A stretch of DNA of 64,000 nucleotides from Ruegeria lacuscaerulensis (GCF_013034685.1 NZ_WQGO01000001.1:372001-436000); one strand, 5' to 3'. Positions 47,396-56,329 are shown, counted from the stretch's first letter. Notes: generated from the sequence alone by a model not told the origin. A program made the numbers and translations.

Positions 47396-47476
47396 AAGCG
47401 AATCCATCCGGTTCGGTGATTGTGCGAAGGTATGCCGCGTAACGACACTATACCCCTGCCGTTCAACGCCGTAATA

Positions 47477-47509
47477 TCGCACTATTGCGACATAGCGCCC
47501 AATATTGCG
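47477..47509. promoter_or_regulatory. Repeated elements upstream of soxB (candidate operator)
   Basis: TCGCA-CTAT-TGCGA (14-base palindrome) and two direct TATTGCG elements exactly 20 bases apart, about two helical turns, lie 80-115 bases before the soxB start and the same distance before ccmI. A regulator for sarcosine or glycine betaine use could bind here. Confidence 0.35.
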
Positions 47510-47591
47510 TGTTGTAATCGTCTCGCGGCCATTTGTCCCTTTTTTCTACGCGCCTGCAGGTCTAAGTCAGGGCAGCTATACTGGAGCTGTC

Positions 47592-48812
47592 ATGACTTTC
47601 TGGGCCCTCTTGATCCTCACCGCGCTGCTGATTGCCGCGTTCCTTGGCTATGCGATGTTCAGGGGGCGTAAAAACCGTGAACCCGCCGCAGCCTACGACC
47701 TGCGTGTGTATCGCGAGCAACTGGCAGGTGTTGATCGCGATCTGGCGCGGGGCGTCGTCAGCGAAGCGGACGCAGAACGTGTGCGAACCGAAATCTCGCG
47801 CCGCATTCTGGCCGCTGACGCGCAGATGCAGGCGCAAACGGATCAGGATGGACCGCCGCTCTGGGCCAATGTCGTCGCAATCTCGGTCGTTGCTGCCGTT
47901 TTAGTAGGCGGCGGATTCTGGATGTATCGTCAGATGGGCGCGGCCGGACTACCGGATCAGCCACTGGAGCTGCGCAAGGAGATGGCCGAAGCCTTACGGG
48001 CCGACCGCCCCAGCCAGGCTCAGGTCGAGGCCGACCTACCCGCCGCTCCACAGCCGCAACTGGACGAAAGCTACGCTGCCCTACTGGAGCAATTGCGTGA
48101 GACAGTCTCGGCACGCCCCGACGACCTGCAAGGCCATATCCTGCTGGCGCAACATGAGGCAAACGCAGGGAATTTCCGGGCTGCCTACGCCGCGCAGCAG
48201 CGGGTGATCGAACTTTCCGGTGACGCCGCTCCGGCGGATGCCTATTCGCATCTGGCCGAGATGATGATCCTGTCGGCCAATGGCTATGTCTCGCCCGAGG
48301 CGGAAGAGGCGTTGAAGCAGGCATTGCAGCGTGATCCGCGTCATGGCCCTGCAAACTACTATCTGGGGCAAATGATGGTTCAGGTCGGACGTCCTGACAT
48401 CGGCTATCGCATCTGGATCGACGCCCTGCGCGTCGCCCCACCCGGCGCGCCTTGGGTCGAGGCCATCTACGCCCAGCTTGACGATCTGGCTTTCCGGGCA
48501 GGCGTGTTTAACCCGCCAAATATCCCGGCACCGTCCGGCCCTAGCCGTGAAGACATCGACGCCGCCGCGGCTTTGACGCCAGAGGAACGGCAAGAAATGA
48601 TCCAAGGCATGGTCAACCAGCTGTCAGATCGTCTGGCCACCGAAGGCGGTCCGGTCGAGGATTGGGCGCAGCTTATTGCCGCTTTGGGGGTTCTGGGTGA
48701 AGGCCAGCGCGCGATTGATATCATGAAAGAAGCCGTGGACATCTTTGCAGGCGATACCGAGGCGCTGGAACTGCTTGACGCAGCCGCGTTTCAGGCCGGG
48801 ATCGCGCAATGA
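47592..48812 (+). CDS. ccmI: Cytochrome c maturation protein CcmI
   Basis: 406 residues: two N-terminal membrane helices (FWALLILTALLIAAFLGYAM and NVVAISVVAAVLVGGGFWMY), with the cytoplasmic loop AYDLRVYREQLAGVDRDLARG between them, then a periplasmic TPR domain. CcmI chaperones apocytochrome c to the heme ligation complex. It lies ~33 kb from the other ccm genes here, as is typical in Rhodobacterales. The ATG follows GGAG; the end overlaps ruvX by four bases. Confidence 0.93.
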   Translation: MTFWALLILTALLIAAFLGYAMFRGRKNREPAAAYDLRVYREQLAGVDRDLARGVVSEADAERVRTEISRRILAADAQMQAQTDQDGPPLWANVVAISVVAAVLVGGGFWMYRQMGAAGLPDQPLELRKEMAEALRADRPSQAQVEADLPAAPQPQLDESYAALLEQLRETVSARPDDLQGHILLAQHEANAGNFRAAYAAQQRVIELSGDAAPADAYSHLAEMMILSANGYVSPEAEEALKQALQRDPRHGPANYYLGQMMVQVGRPDIGYRIWIDALRVAPPGAPWVEAIYAQLDDLAFRAGVFNPPNIPAPSGPSREDIDAAAALTPEERQEMIQGMVNQLSDRLATEGGPVEDWAQLIAALGVLGEGQRAIDIMKEAVDIFAGDTEALELLDAAAFQAGIAQ

Positions 48813-49273
48813 TCCACGACGCGTTTGAAGATTTCGCATCGGCTCTTGCACCAATGACGGCGCTGATGGGGCTGGATCTGGGGGAAAAGACCATTGGGGT
48901 CGCGGTCTCGGACCGGATGCGCGGCGTGGCCAGCCCTCTGGAGACTGTTCGACGCAAGAAATTCACGCTCGATTCCGCACGCCTGCTAGAGCTGATTGCA
49001 GAACGTGAAATTGGCGGAGTTATTCTGGGCCTGCCGAAAAACATGGACGGATCCGAAGGCCCCCGGTGCCAGTCTACCCGCGCTTTTGCCCGCAATATGA
49101 TGCGTCTGATCGATGTCCCCATCGGGTTCTGGGACGAACGCCTCAGCACTGTTGCGGCAGAAAAAGCACTGCTTGAGGCGGATACGACACGAAAACGTCG
49201 CGGACAGGTTATTGATCACGTCGCCGCCGGTTATATCTTGCAAGGAGCGCTGGACAGGCTGCGCTTTCTGTAA
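48809..49273 (+). CDS. ruvX: Holliday junction resolvase-like RuvX/YqgF
   Basis: 154 residues with an RNase H-like fold: LMGLDLGEKTIGVAVSD (first acidic residue), GGVILGLPKNMDGSEGP, GFWDERLSTVAAEKALLE and the final Asp in VIDHVAAGYILQ. RuvX is needed for 16S rRNA 5' maturation and may act on DNA junctions. ATGA overlap with ccmI; followed by DUF1289 six bases later. Confidence 0.93.
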   Translation: MIHDAFEDFASALAPMTALMGLDLGEKTIGVAVSDRMRGVASPLETVRRKKFTLDSARLLELIAEREIGGVILGLPKNMDGSEGPRCQSTRAFARNMMRLIDVPIGFWDERLSTVAAEKALLEADTTRKRRGQVIDHVAAGYILQGALDRLRFL

Positions 49274-49279
49274 GGACGG

Positions 49280-49522
49280 ATGACGCCTATGACAAACATG
49301 GTCTGGAAACGGAATGAGGTCGAAAGCCCTTGTGTCCAGATTTGCGTCGTGCACCCGACAGAGCGGATCTGCACCGGCTGCTATCGCACCATCGACGAGA
49401 TCTCGCGCTGGTCCAAGATGGACAGTTCCGAACGTGCCGAGATCATGGAGTCCCTGCCCGACCGCAAGCCGCAGCTTGCAAAACGGCGGGGCGGACGGTC
49501 GGCGCGTCTGAACAAATCCTGA
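49280..49522 (+). CDS. DUF1289 family small zinc-ribbon-like protein
   Basis: 80 residues. SPCVQICVVHPTERICTGCYRTIDEI carries four Cys in the DUF1289 pattern (C-x3-C, C-x2-C), probably a small metal site. The C-terminus is basic. It follows ruvX with a good AAGGACGG ribosome site. Fe-S or zinc binding is possible; function unknown. Confidence 0.9.
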   Translation: MTPMTNMVWKRNEVESPCVQICVVHPTERICTGCYRTIDEISRWSKMDSSERAEIMESLPDRKPQLAKRRGGRSARLNKS

Positions 49523-49655
49523 CCCTACCTCCCCGGTTCCCGACCCCTGTGCCGCGCCTGCGCCGTTGCAGGTTGGTCTGAACTCCGAGGGGGTCAAGTT
49601 CGAAGACATTTTGTGAGTGAGTGGCAACCCACAACGGCGCGTTTCGGCATTTTTG

Positions 49656-49680
49656 TTGCCCCGCGTGGTCGACGGGGCAA
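49656..49680. other. Inverted repeat in the DUF1289/SpoIIAA gap
   Basis: Eight-base arms TTGCCCCG/CGGGGCAA with a nine-base loop in a 249-bp convergent gap. No T run follows closely on either strand; it may still end transcription. Nothing else was seen in the gap. Confidence 0.35.
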
Positions 49681-49771
49681 ACATTGGGACACTAGATTTT
49701 TTCTGACTGGTCAATCAAGAACAACATGTCGCCAAATGGGCTGACTTGGCGTCAATCCGCCGATCCTGACA

Positions 49772-50500
49772 CTAGCCAGCGGCAAGCCAGGTCTTTGCGT
49801 TATCTATCTCTTCTGCCGGGAAAAACTGGGTACGCGCACCCAGCACATGGCTTGCGACGCGTTGCGCCAGATGTTGCCACGCCTTGTCGCCCACGATAGC
49901 CGCGCGATCCAGCCGTCCGATATGGCCGCTTGCCAGTCGGAAATGCGCAGCTAAAGCCGTAAGGCCCCGCCAGCCGTCAAAAGCGCTGAGGTCGATCAGC
50001 AGACGAAACCCGGTCTTGTCGCGCAGCAGATCGTCCAGATGCGCCCCGGCCTTTTGGTATTCGTCGGGGTCCAGCTTGCCCAACAGGCTGATCTGAACAC
50101 AGGGTCCGCCCAAATCGGTCACATGGATCGAGCCCAAGGATTCGCGCAACCACCGCCGCGCCTCTTCGATATCGGCCAGTTCGAAAACCTGCATTGGACA
50201 GGGCATGATCGGCGCGGCCAGACGAGTGCTGGTCTGCACCCACCCCTGATCAGCCACCACGGCGATCCGATCAAAGCCGCGCCAATGGCTGAGACCCAGC
50301 TTGGTATCCGACCACGCCGCCCCCAGGTCATAGCCCTTGAACTCGGGCTGAACGACGGCCATCAGGCGCACGGTCTCATGCTCTGCCAGCGCCGCTTCGA
50401 TCGCTGGAACAAGCGTTTCGCTGTAATCGGTGCTGGTGACTTCGCCGGACAGCTCGACCTCAATCTGCGCGCCGTCCGAACTTGTGTGAACCGTAATCAT
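49772..50500 (-). CDS. Tandem SpoIIAA-like (STAS/SEC14-type) protein
   Basis: 242 residues made of two ~120-residue copies of the SpoIIAA-like domain. Copy 1: IEVELSGEVTSTDYSETLVP, GLSHWRGFDRIAVVADQGWV. Copy 2: VQISLLGKLDPDEYQKAGAHL, RLASGHIGRLDRAAIVGDKAWQ. Each copy ends in a PMQVFE/RTQFFP then (D)IEEARRWL/IDNAKTWL helix. Single-domain relatives bind lipids or anti-sigma partners; no phosphorylatable Ser motif is evident. The inner ATG with AGGGG upstream was used. Follows the dioxygenase-like gene after 36 bases. Confidence 0.8.
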   Translation of the reverse strand: MITVHTSSDGAQIEVELSGEVTSTDYSETLVPAIEAALAEHETVRLMAVVQPEFKGYDLGAAWSDTKLGLSHWRGFDRIAVVADQGWVQTSTRLAAPIMPCPMQVFELADIEEARRWLRESLGSIHVTDLGGPCVQISLLGKLDPDEYQKAGAHLDDLLRDKTGFRLLIDLSAFDGWRGLTALAAHFRLASGHIGRLDRAAIVGDKAWQHLAQRVASHVLGARTQFFPAEEIDNAKTWLAAG

Positions 50501-50536
50501 ACCCCTAAACCTCCAAACCAAAACAATGGCGGCAGG

Positions 50537-51316
50537 TTACGGAGATTCGATCCACTCGGCCACACCCCCTGCGCATTCGGGGCGGAAATAGGCAATCATC
50601 CGACCGTCCGGCCCAGCATTTGCACCATCCGGCCACGGCGCGACCCCGTGCAGGCAATGGCGATGCAGCAAATACGCCTCGCCAGGTTTGGCGGTCAGTT
50701 CGATACGCGGGCAGGTGTCGAACACCTCGCGTCGGGCGGTTTGGTAGATGTCGGTGATATCCACCTCGTGCAGCCTGTCGCGGGGGTGATCCATCAGTGC
50801 TTCTGCAAAAGCGGCGCGCAGGATTTTATGGCTGCCCTCCCACAGAACCATGGGTGAGGCATCAGCACTGGCATCGGTCAGCGGTATTCCCAATATCCAC
50901 GCGTGCGGCTCATCCACGCGGCGGCGGCGGTCCGGTCCCGTCGGGCGCAGACCATCCACATGCGCCGCATCCCGATTGCGTCGATACCGCGCTGCCGCCT
51001 CATTCTCGCCCCGGCGCGGTTTGGGGTAGCCGGGATAGATGATCGAGACCTGACCTTTGTGCAAGGGCAGTGTTCCGTACTGTTCGACAATAAACCCCAT
51101 GGCCTGCCCGGACAGGACATCCGACTGCCCGACCCGTCCCTGCGCATCATTGTCCAGTGCATCTACGCCGATGAACCAAGTGCCCTCGCAATCCACCCAT
51201 TGTGCATGGGCCGGATCCGCCACCGAGGCGCGTGCCTGTGGCAAAGCGTGCCGCACCCAATCAGCCAAAACCGGATCATAGGGGAACTTCACCCAGCCCC
51301 TCTCGTGGAAATCCAT
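50537..51316 (-). CDS. Putative 2OG-Fe(II) dioxygenase (PhyH-like)
   Basis: 259 residues from the ATG that shares one base with the TauE stop (TGATG). The metal motif looks like H-x-D (AAHVDGLRP) and a distal His in HRHCLHGVAPW, followed by an Arg (GRMIAYFR), as in phytanoyl-CoA dioxygenase-like enzymes. Such enzymes hydroxylate small molecules using 2-oxoglutarate. Assignment by motif only. Coupling to a TauE-type exporter suggests a shared small-molecule substrate. Confidence 0.65.
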   Translation of the reverse strand: MDFHERGWVKFPYDPVLADWVRHALPQARASVADPAHAQWVDCEGTWFIGVDALDNDAQGRVGQSDVLSGQAMGFIVEQYGTLPLHKGQVSIIYPGYPKPRRGENEAAARYRRNRDAAHVDGLRPTGPDRRRRVDEPHAWILGIPLTDASADASPMVLWEGSHKILRAAFAEALMDHPRDRLHEVDITDIYQTARREVFDTCPRIELTAKPGEAYLLHRHCLHGVAPWPDGANAGPDGRMIAYFRPECAGGVAEWIESP

Positions 51317-52140
51317 CACAGCCCCACCGCCTTGCGCAGCATGTTCAGCGCGACCAATGTCAGAAAGACCGCAAAGACCCTTTTGAGTGGTTTCGGGTCC
51401 ATCGCATGGGCCAGTTTTACGCCCCAAGGCGCCGTAATCATGGTCATTGCGACCACGATGGCGAAAGCAACCAGATTGACCGCGCCGATGGTCAGCGGCG
51501 GGCGGTGTTCGGGCGCGATGCCCAGAAACAGAAAGCCGATGACCGACGGCACGGCGATGATTACACCAAACCCGGCAGCCGTCGCGACGGCACGGTGAAT
51601 TGGCGTGTTGAACAGGCTCATAAGCGGCACGCCGAAACTGCCCCCTCCGATGCCCATCAGGACCGACAGGAACCCAACGCCCGGAGATAGGACCGCACGC
51701 CGCACGCCCTTGGGCATCGCGTCACCTAGCCGCCATTCCGACTTGCCCAACCCCAAATAGGCCCCTATTACCATCCCAAGTACGCCGAACAGCGCCTGCA
51801 ATGCCTCGGTTCGCAGGGCCGACGCCACCATCACGCCGAGGATTGCGCCCAGCGCGATGCCCGGCCCCCAGCCTTGCAGGATCGACCAATCCACCGCACC
51901 TTTCTTGTTATGGGCCAGAACCGAGCGGATTGACGTGACAATGATTGTGGCCAGCGAAGTTGCAAGACACAGCTGCATCAGTTGCGGACCGCCATAACCA
52001 AGCGTTTGAAACGCATAGAAAAAGGCCGGAACCAGAACGATCCCACCGCCAACACCCAGCAATCCGGCCAACACGCCCGCGAACGCTCCGATCACAAGCA
52101 AAAGTGCCAGCATCTGAACCAGCAACATCGTCTCTGGCAT
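51316..52140 (-). CDS. TauE/SafE family permease (second copy)
   Basis: 274 residues, about eight helices, with GVLAGLLGVGGGIVLVPAFF near the N-terminus and SVLMGIGGGSFGVPLMSLF in the second half, the duplicated TauE signature. Distinct from the copy in the secDF string. The inner ATG with GGGGGAAAG upstream was used. It is translationally coupled to the dioxygenase-like gene. Confidence 0.9.
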   Translation of the reverse strand: MPETMLLVQMLALLLVIGAFAGVLAGLLGVGGGIVLVPAFFYAFQTLGYGGPQLMQLCLATSLATIIVTSIRSVLAHNKKGAVDWSILQGWGPGIALGAILGVMVASALRTEALQALFGVLGMVIGAYLGLGKSEWRLGDAMPKGVRRAVLSPGVGFLSVLMGIGGGSFGVPLMSLFNTPIHRAVATAAGFGVIIAVPSVIGFLFLGIAPEHRPPLTIGAVNLVAFAIVVAMTMITAPWGVKLAHAMDPKPLKRVFAVFLTLVALNMLRKAVGL

Positions 52141-52179
52141 CTTTCCCCCATCCCGACCCAAAGGCCGCGTTTTGAATTC

Positions 52180-53175
52180 TCACGCGTCAGTCAAAGGCGC
52201 AACGCGGTCGAGCGCCTGCAACATGACCTCAGGCCCTGCCCCGTCCTGCACGGCCCCTTCGGACAAGGCCCGTCGCCAGGCACGCGCGCCGGGACGCCCA
52301 GCGAACAGACCCAGCATATGGCGGGTGATCTGATGCAAACGCCCCCCCGCGGCAAGGTGCTGCTCGACATATGGCACTATTTTTTTGACCACATCGATCG
52401 CATCGGCGGCCCGCCCGGTCCCGTAGATCAGCGGGTCCGCCTCTGCCAGAATATCGGTGGGCTGGTGATAGGCAGCTCGGCCGATCATGACACCATCCAG
52501 CCCCTGATCCAGATGCTCTTGCGCCTGATTCAGCGAGATGATGCCGCCATTGATCGACACATGCATATCGCTGAACTGCGTCTTCATCCGGTGCACCAAA
52601 TCATAATCGAGCGGCGGGATATCGCGGTTTTCCTTGGGGCTGAGCCCCTGCAGCCACGCCTTGCGCGCATGAATGGTGACGCGTTCGCACCCTGCCGCGC
52701 GTATGGCCTGAAGAAAGGCGGGCAGAACCTGCTCCGGGTCTTGATCATCAACGCCGATCCGGCATTTGACCGTGACCTCGACATCGACCGCCTCGCGCAT
52801 CGCGGCCACGCATTCGGCCACGCGGGCCGGGTCTTTCATCAGCACCGCGCCGAATGTGCCCGATTTCACGCGGTCCGACGGGCAGCCGCAGTTCAGATTG
52901 ATCTCATCGTACCCGACCTCGCCTCCCAGACGCGCGGCTTTCGCCAGTTCGGCGGGGTCCGACCCACCCAGTTGCAGCGCTACGGGATGTTCCTGCGGGC
53001 TATAGTCCAACAGATGCAGCGCCCCGCCGCGTACCAGAGCGGGGGCCGTGACCATCTCGGTGTAAAGCAGGGTCTCGGCGCTCAGCAGACGGTGCAGATA
53101 CCGGCAATGGCGGTCTGTCCAATCCATCATGGGGGCCACGCTCAGGCGCGCTGCATTTCGTATTTCGTTCGTCAC
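52180..53175 (-). CDS. dusA: tRNA-dihydrouridine synthase, DusA-like
   Basis: 331 residues: FMN-binding TIM barrel with RLSVAPMMDWTDRHCRY at the start (DusA signature), the active Cys in NLNCGCPSDRVKSGTFG, and VKCRIGVDDQD. Dus enzymes reduce U20/U20a in tRNA. The start is GTG with AAGGCG upstream; no ATG fits earlier. A 164-bp gap separates it from the adenylate cyclase gene. Confidence 0.93.
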   Translation of the reverse strand: MTNEIRNAARLSVAPMMDWTDRHCRYLHRLLSAETLLYTEMVTAPALVRGGALHLLDYSPQEHPVALQLGGSDPAELAKAARLGGEVGYDEINLNCGCPSDRVKSGTFGAVLMKDPARVAECVAAMREAVDVEVTVKCRIGVDDQDPEQVLPAFLQAIRAAGCERVTIHARKAWLQGLSPKENRDIPPLDYDLVHRMKTQFSDMHVSINGGIISLNQAQEHLDQGLDGVMIGRAAYHQPTDILAEADPLIYGTGRAADAIDVVKKIVPYVEQHLAAGGRLHQITRHMLGLFAGRPGARAWRRALSEGAVQDGAGPEVMLQALDRVAPLTDA

Positions 53176-53221
53176 CAGGTTCGCCTTACACGCTCAAGAA
53201 AGGCACCTTTACAAAGCATTT

Positions 53222-53252
53222 GGTGCCGAATTGCCGATTCGAGTGCGGCACC
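53222..53252 (-). terminator. Possible terminator after the adenylate cyclase gene
   Basis: Seven-base arms GGTGCCG/CGGCACC with a 17-base loop that can itself fold partly, ~90 bases past the stop. On the minus strand AAATGCTTT follows, so the T tract is weak. Confidence 0.35.
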
Positions 53253-53339
53253 CTTTATCACATACGCTCGAAACGAACAGCAGCAGGCGACGAAACGCGG
53301 CCGCATTCGATCAAGGCCGGTCAACAGGCGAAAAGCGCG

Positions 53340-55397
53340 TCAGTACTTTTCCGTATGGGTCACAGCGCGCCACCCCTTGGGCAAAGGGGCGCTCAGCAAC
53401 TCATGCGCGCGGGTTTTCATGACAACCGACGCGGGGTCGCCGCCACGCAGTTGATCTGCCGCCTCAAACGCTGCAATCGCCTGCTCGAACCGTTTGGCCC
53501 GGTAATGTGCCAGCCCTTGTTCGTAGGCCAAAATCCAGTCGTCAGGGGCGTCGAACCCATCTCTCATGCCGATCAGCTCATAAACCACCAGCTCCTGATC
53601 CCGCCCAAAGAGGGTCAGTGTGTCCAGTTCCCGCACGACAATCGCATCGCCCGCCTCGCGCCGCGTTTCCGGGCCGATCAGGATCAAAGTACCAAAAGAC
53701 CGGTTCGCCCCTTCCAACCGGCTGGCCACATTCACCACATCACCGATGGCCGTATAGTTGAGCCGCTGTTCCGAACCGATATTGCCCACCAGAGCTTCAC
53801 CACTGTTCAAACCGATGCGCACACGCAGGGGGTGCCCAGCGTCGTCCACGATACCGGCCTCATCGACAGCGGCGATCAGGTCCAACGCGGCGCGGCAAGC
53901 ATTTTCGGCGTGATCGGCATCGGTACGCGGAGCGCCCCAGAACGCCATTACCGCATCCCCCATGAACTTGTCGATGGTGCCGTCATGGCGAGTAATCGCG
54001 GTCGATGCCGCGCTGAAAAACGGCTCCATCAATTGTACGATGCGCGGACCCAGCTTTTCGGACAGCCCAGTGAAGCCGGTCACATCGCAAAACAGGACTG
54101 AGATCCGTTTTATGTCCCCGCCCGGTTGCGATTTGATGCCCTCGGCAACCAGCATGCGCACTAGATCGGTCGGGACATATTTGCGAAAAGCCGACAAACC
54201 GGCCGCCATGCTCGCAGTTGCAGCAGACAGATTGGCCAGTTCGGACAGCTTCGAGGGCCTGCGCGAGATCTCTTCGACGTCAAACCGTTCGATTTTGTTT
54301 AGGTCTTCGGCGATGCGCGCCAGCGGTTTGGCCACAATGCTGCGTGCCAGCCAGATCGTCGACCCGATGGCCAAAGTCACCACGACGATAAGAATATACA
54401 GCAGGTTGATCAGCGTCTTGTCGATCCCTGACAAGAACGCAGATTCCGGTATCACCGTGGCCACCCGCCATCCATAAAACCCCAGCGGGGTCAGTGCGAC
54501 CGCGTAGGGAACCCCGTCGATCACCACCCTCTGGTTCTGGCTGCCCGCCGCTTTGGCCTTGGAGCCGCCTAAAAGCTGTTCGCCCGAGATCATGGCAACT
54601 TCGTAAAGTTCGCCTTCGCCCATCCGCGCAGGCGTCACCTCATCCGCTTCTTGATCAGGAACAGCGATGACCTTGCCATCCGCGTCCAGAATAAAGGCCG
54701 CCCCGAACTCACCGGGGTTCAAAGTGGCCAGAAAGCGCGAAAGCCGGTCCGTTTCGATCGCGACGGCCAAGACACCTTCGCGTCTGCGGTTCACATCGAC
54801 AGGTCCAGCAAACGCGTAAACGGTTTTGTTGCTGCCCGGCAAATCACGTGCTTCGATCCACCCCTGAGAGTTCAGACCCATGAAATTCCCAAACCACGCG
54901 TGGTCACGGGGGTCATAAGTGGTCTCCGAAAAGGTGCGCGCCTCAAACTGAATGTCGCCGGGGATGAAAATATACTGGTCCTTACGCAACATGCGGTCGT
55001 GGATTTGGTCGTCAATTTCGACCATCTCAAGCCCACCATCACCCAGACGATGCGAGGCAAAGAAATTGCCGTCCGGCCAGCCAAAGAAAATCCACGAGAT
55101 GTTGGGCTGTGCCTGCAATTGCGACAGAAACACGAATTCGCGCTTATCGGCCTGACGGGTCTCAATAACGTTTTGCACAAAGATCGTACGCACCGCCGCC
55201 CAGGCGGCCTCGGCCGAGCCCAGCGTCGCGCCCACCTCGGTACGCACGGTATTGGCGATCTGCGTGTTGATTTCTGCAGCCAGCATGCGGCTGTTATCGC
55301 GCGCCGTCGTCCACCACAAGGAATGGACCACAAACGTCGAGACGCCGATCGAGAAGGCAACCAGGATTGAGACAGCGATGCCGACGCTAAGTCGCAT
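53340..55397 (-). CDS. Membrane-bound class III adenylate cyclase
   Basis: 685 residues: membrane helix (~7-28), a ~300-residue periplasmic Cache-type sensor, a second helix (~333-353), a HAMP-like linker, a cyclase domain (~430-575) and a ~100-residue helical C-terminus with TPR character (EQGLAHYRAKRFEQAIAAFEAAD). Catalytic residues are intact: metal Asp in FCDVTGFTGLSE and FMGDAVMAF, adenine-specifying Lys in IDKFMGD and Asp in AIGDVVNVASRLEG, which also holds the transition-state Asn and Arg. It should make cAMP in response to a periplasmic ligand. Confidence 0.92.
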   Translation of the reverse strand: MRLSVGIAVSILVAFSIGVSTFVVHSLWWTTARDNSRMLAAEINTQIANTVRTEVGATLGSAEAAWAAVRTIFVQNVIETRQADKREFVFLSQLQAQPNISWIFFGWPDGNFFASHRLGDGGLEMVEIDDQIHDRMLRKDQYIFIPGDIQFEARTFSETTYDPRDHAWFGNFMGLNSQGWIEARDLPGSNKTVYAFAGPVDVNRRREGVLAVAIETDRLSRFLATLNPGEFGAAFILDADGKVIAVPDQEADEVTPARMGEGELYEVAMISGEQLLGGSKAKAAGSQNQRVVIDGVPYAVALTPLGFYGWRVATVIPESAFLSGIDKTLINLLYILIVVVTLAIGSTIWLARSIVAKPLARIAEDLNKIERFDVEEISRRPSKLSELANLSAATASMAAGLSAFRKYVPTDLVRMLVAEGIKSQPGGDIKRISVLFCDVTGFTGLSEKLGPRIVQLMEPFFSAASTAITRHDGTIDKFMGDAVMAFWGAPRTDADHAENACRAALDLIAAVDEAGIVDDAGHPLRVRIGLNSGEALVGNIGSEQRLNYTAIGDVVNVASRLEGANRSFGTLILIGPETRREAGDAIVVRELDTLTLFGRDQELVVYELIGMRDGFDAPDDWILAYEQGLAHYRAKRFEQAIAAFEAADQLRGGDPASVVMKTRAHELLSAPLPKGWRAVTHTEKY

Positions 55398-55585
55398 GAA
55401 CGCTCCGAAAAAGTAACGTTTGACACAGTATTCCGTTCAGAACGGAAAAGAAGCAAAGCTTACTTTGATTTTGCGCGAAAATCTCACGCAAGTGTTAAAG
55501 ATGCGTCATCACGCGTCATCGGCAAACCTGCAAGCAGAGGTAGAAACACCCGCGCAGGATTGCCACGCCGCAACCGCGCTGTGGA

Positions 55586-56188
55586 TCACTGGCCATAGCG
55601 GCTCAGGATCATCTCAACGCTGCTGTTGATCGTGTCGGTCATTTCGGCCTCGCTCAGGACACTGCCGGTGAACACCATCGGCCAGAACGCCCGCGCCTTG
55701 ATCAATCCGATGAACTCCTGCCCGGCGGCGTCGGGGTCGTCGATTTGCAACTGGCCGTCCTCTGACGCGTCCCGCAACATCCGAATGAACACCGAGGTCT
55801 TGTCCAGTTTGCCCTGCGCTGCCGCCGCAAGTTCGGGACTGCGCAAAACTTCGCTGATCACCATACGCGACATTGCCATCACCTCGGGCAGCATCAGAAT
55901 ACGCCCTTCGGCCCAAGCCAGTTCAGTCAGTTGCTCGCGGATATCGCGGCCCTTTTCATAGCGGATATCCAGCACACCGGCGAACCGGTTCGACAGCTCC
56001 ACCACGATAGACCGGAACAAATTTTCTTTGCTTTCGAAATACTTGTACAATGTGCGCTTGGACACTTCGGCGCGAGCAGACACACGGTCCATACTGGCCG
56101 CCGCGAACCCCTTTTCCTGGAACTCGGCGACGGCAGCTTCGATGATCTGAGCGTGTTTGGCCGCATTCGGCGCGCTGATGTCGTTCAT
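55586..56188 (-). CDS. TetR/AcrR-family transcriptional regulator
   Basis: 200 residues. N-terminal helix-turn-helix GFAAASMDRVSARAEVSKRTLYKYFESKENLF (split when read) at ~27-58, then an AefR-like C-terminal ligand domain. It is divergent from the molybdenum hydroxylase genes, and the 141-bp region between carries two palindromes of identical design, so it most likely represses that pair and itself. The ligand is unknown, perhaps an aldehyde or aromatic substrate. Confidence 0.92.
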   Translation of the reverse strand: MNDISAPNAAKHAQIIEAAVAEFQEKGFAAASMDRVSARAEVSKRTLYKYFESKENLFRSIVVELSNRFAGVLDIRYEKGRDIREQLTELAWAEGRILMLPEVMAMSRMVISEVLRSPELAAAAQGKLDKTSVFIRMLRDASEDGQLQIDDPDAAGQEFIGLIKARAFWPMVFTGSVLSEAEMTDTINSSVEMILSRYGQ

Positions 56189-56233
56189 ATCTGCAAGCTA
56201 TAAGCCCATTGACAGAGCAAGGTCAAACACTAG

Positions 56234-56251
56234 GTAAACGCATGGGTTTAC
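56234..56251. promoter_or_regulatory. TetR-type operator 1
   Basis: GTAAAC-GCATGG-GTTTAC: six-base arms with a six-base spacer. Its centre is exactly 40 bp from that of operator 2, about four helical turns. Nearer to the tetR start. Confidence 0.7.
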
Positions 56252-56273
56252 ACTGATGGGAGCGTCACCTATT

Positions 56274-56291
56274 GTAAACCCGCAAGTTTAC
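56274..56291. promoter_or_regulatory. TetR-type operator 2
   Basis: GTAAAC-CCGCAA-GTTTAC: the same arms and spacer length as operator 1 with different spacer bases, which argues against simple duplication and for binding-site selection. It ends 38 bases before the iron-sulfur subunit start. Confidence 0.7.
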
Positions 56292-56329
56292 CAATTCAGG
56301 TAACCAGCCCAACATGGAGTATCCCCCTC

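Noticed and set aside
51982..53454. 490-codon plus-strand open frame across dusA
   Set aside because: Shadow of dusA and the end of the cyclase gene; no domain and no ribosome site.
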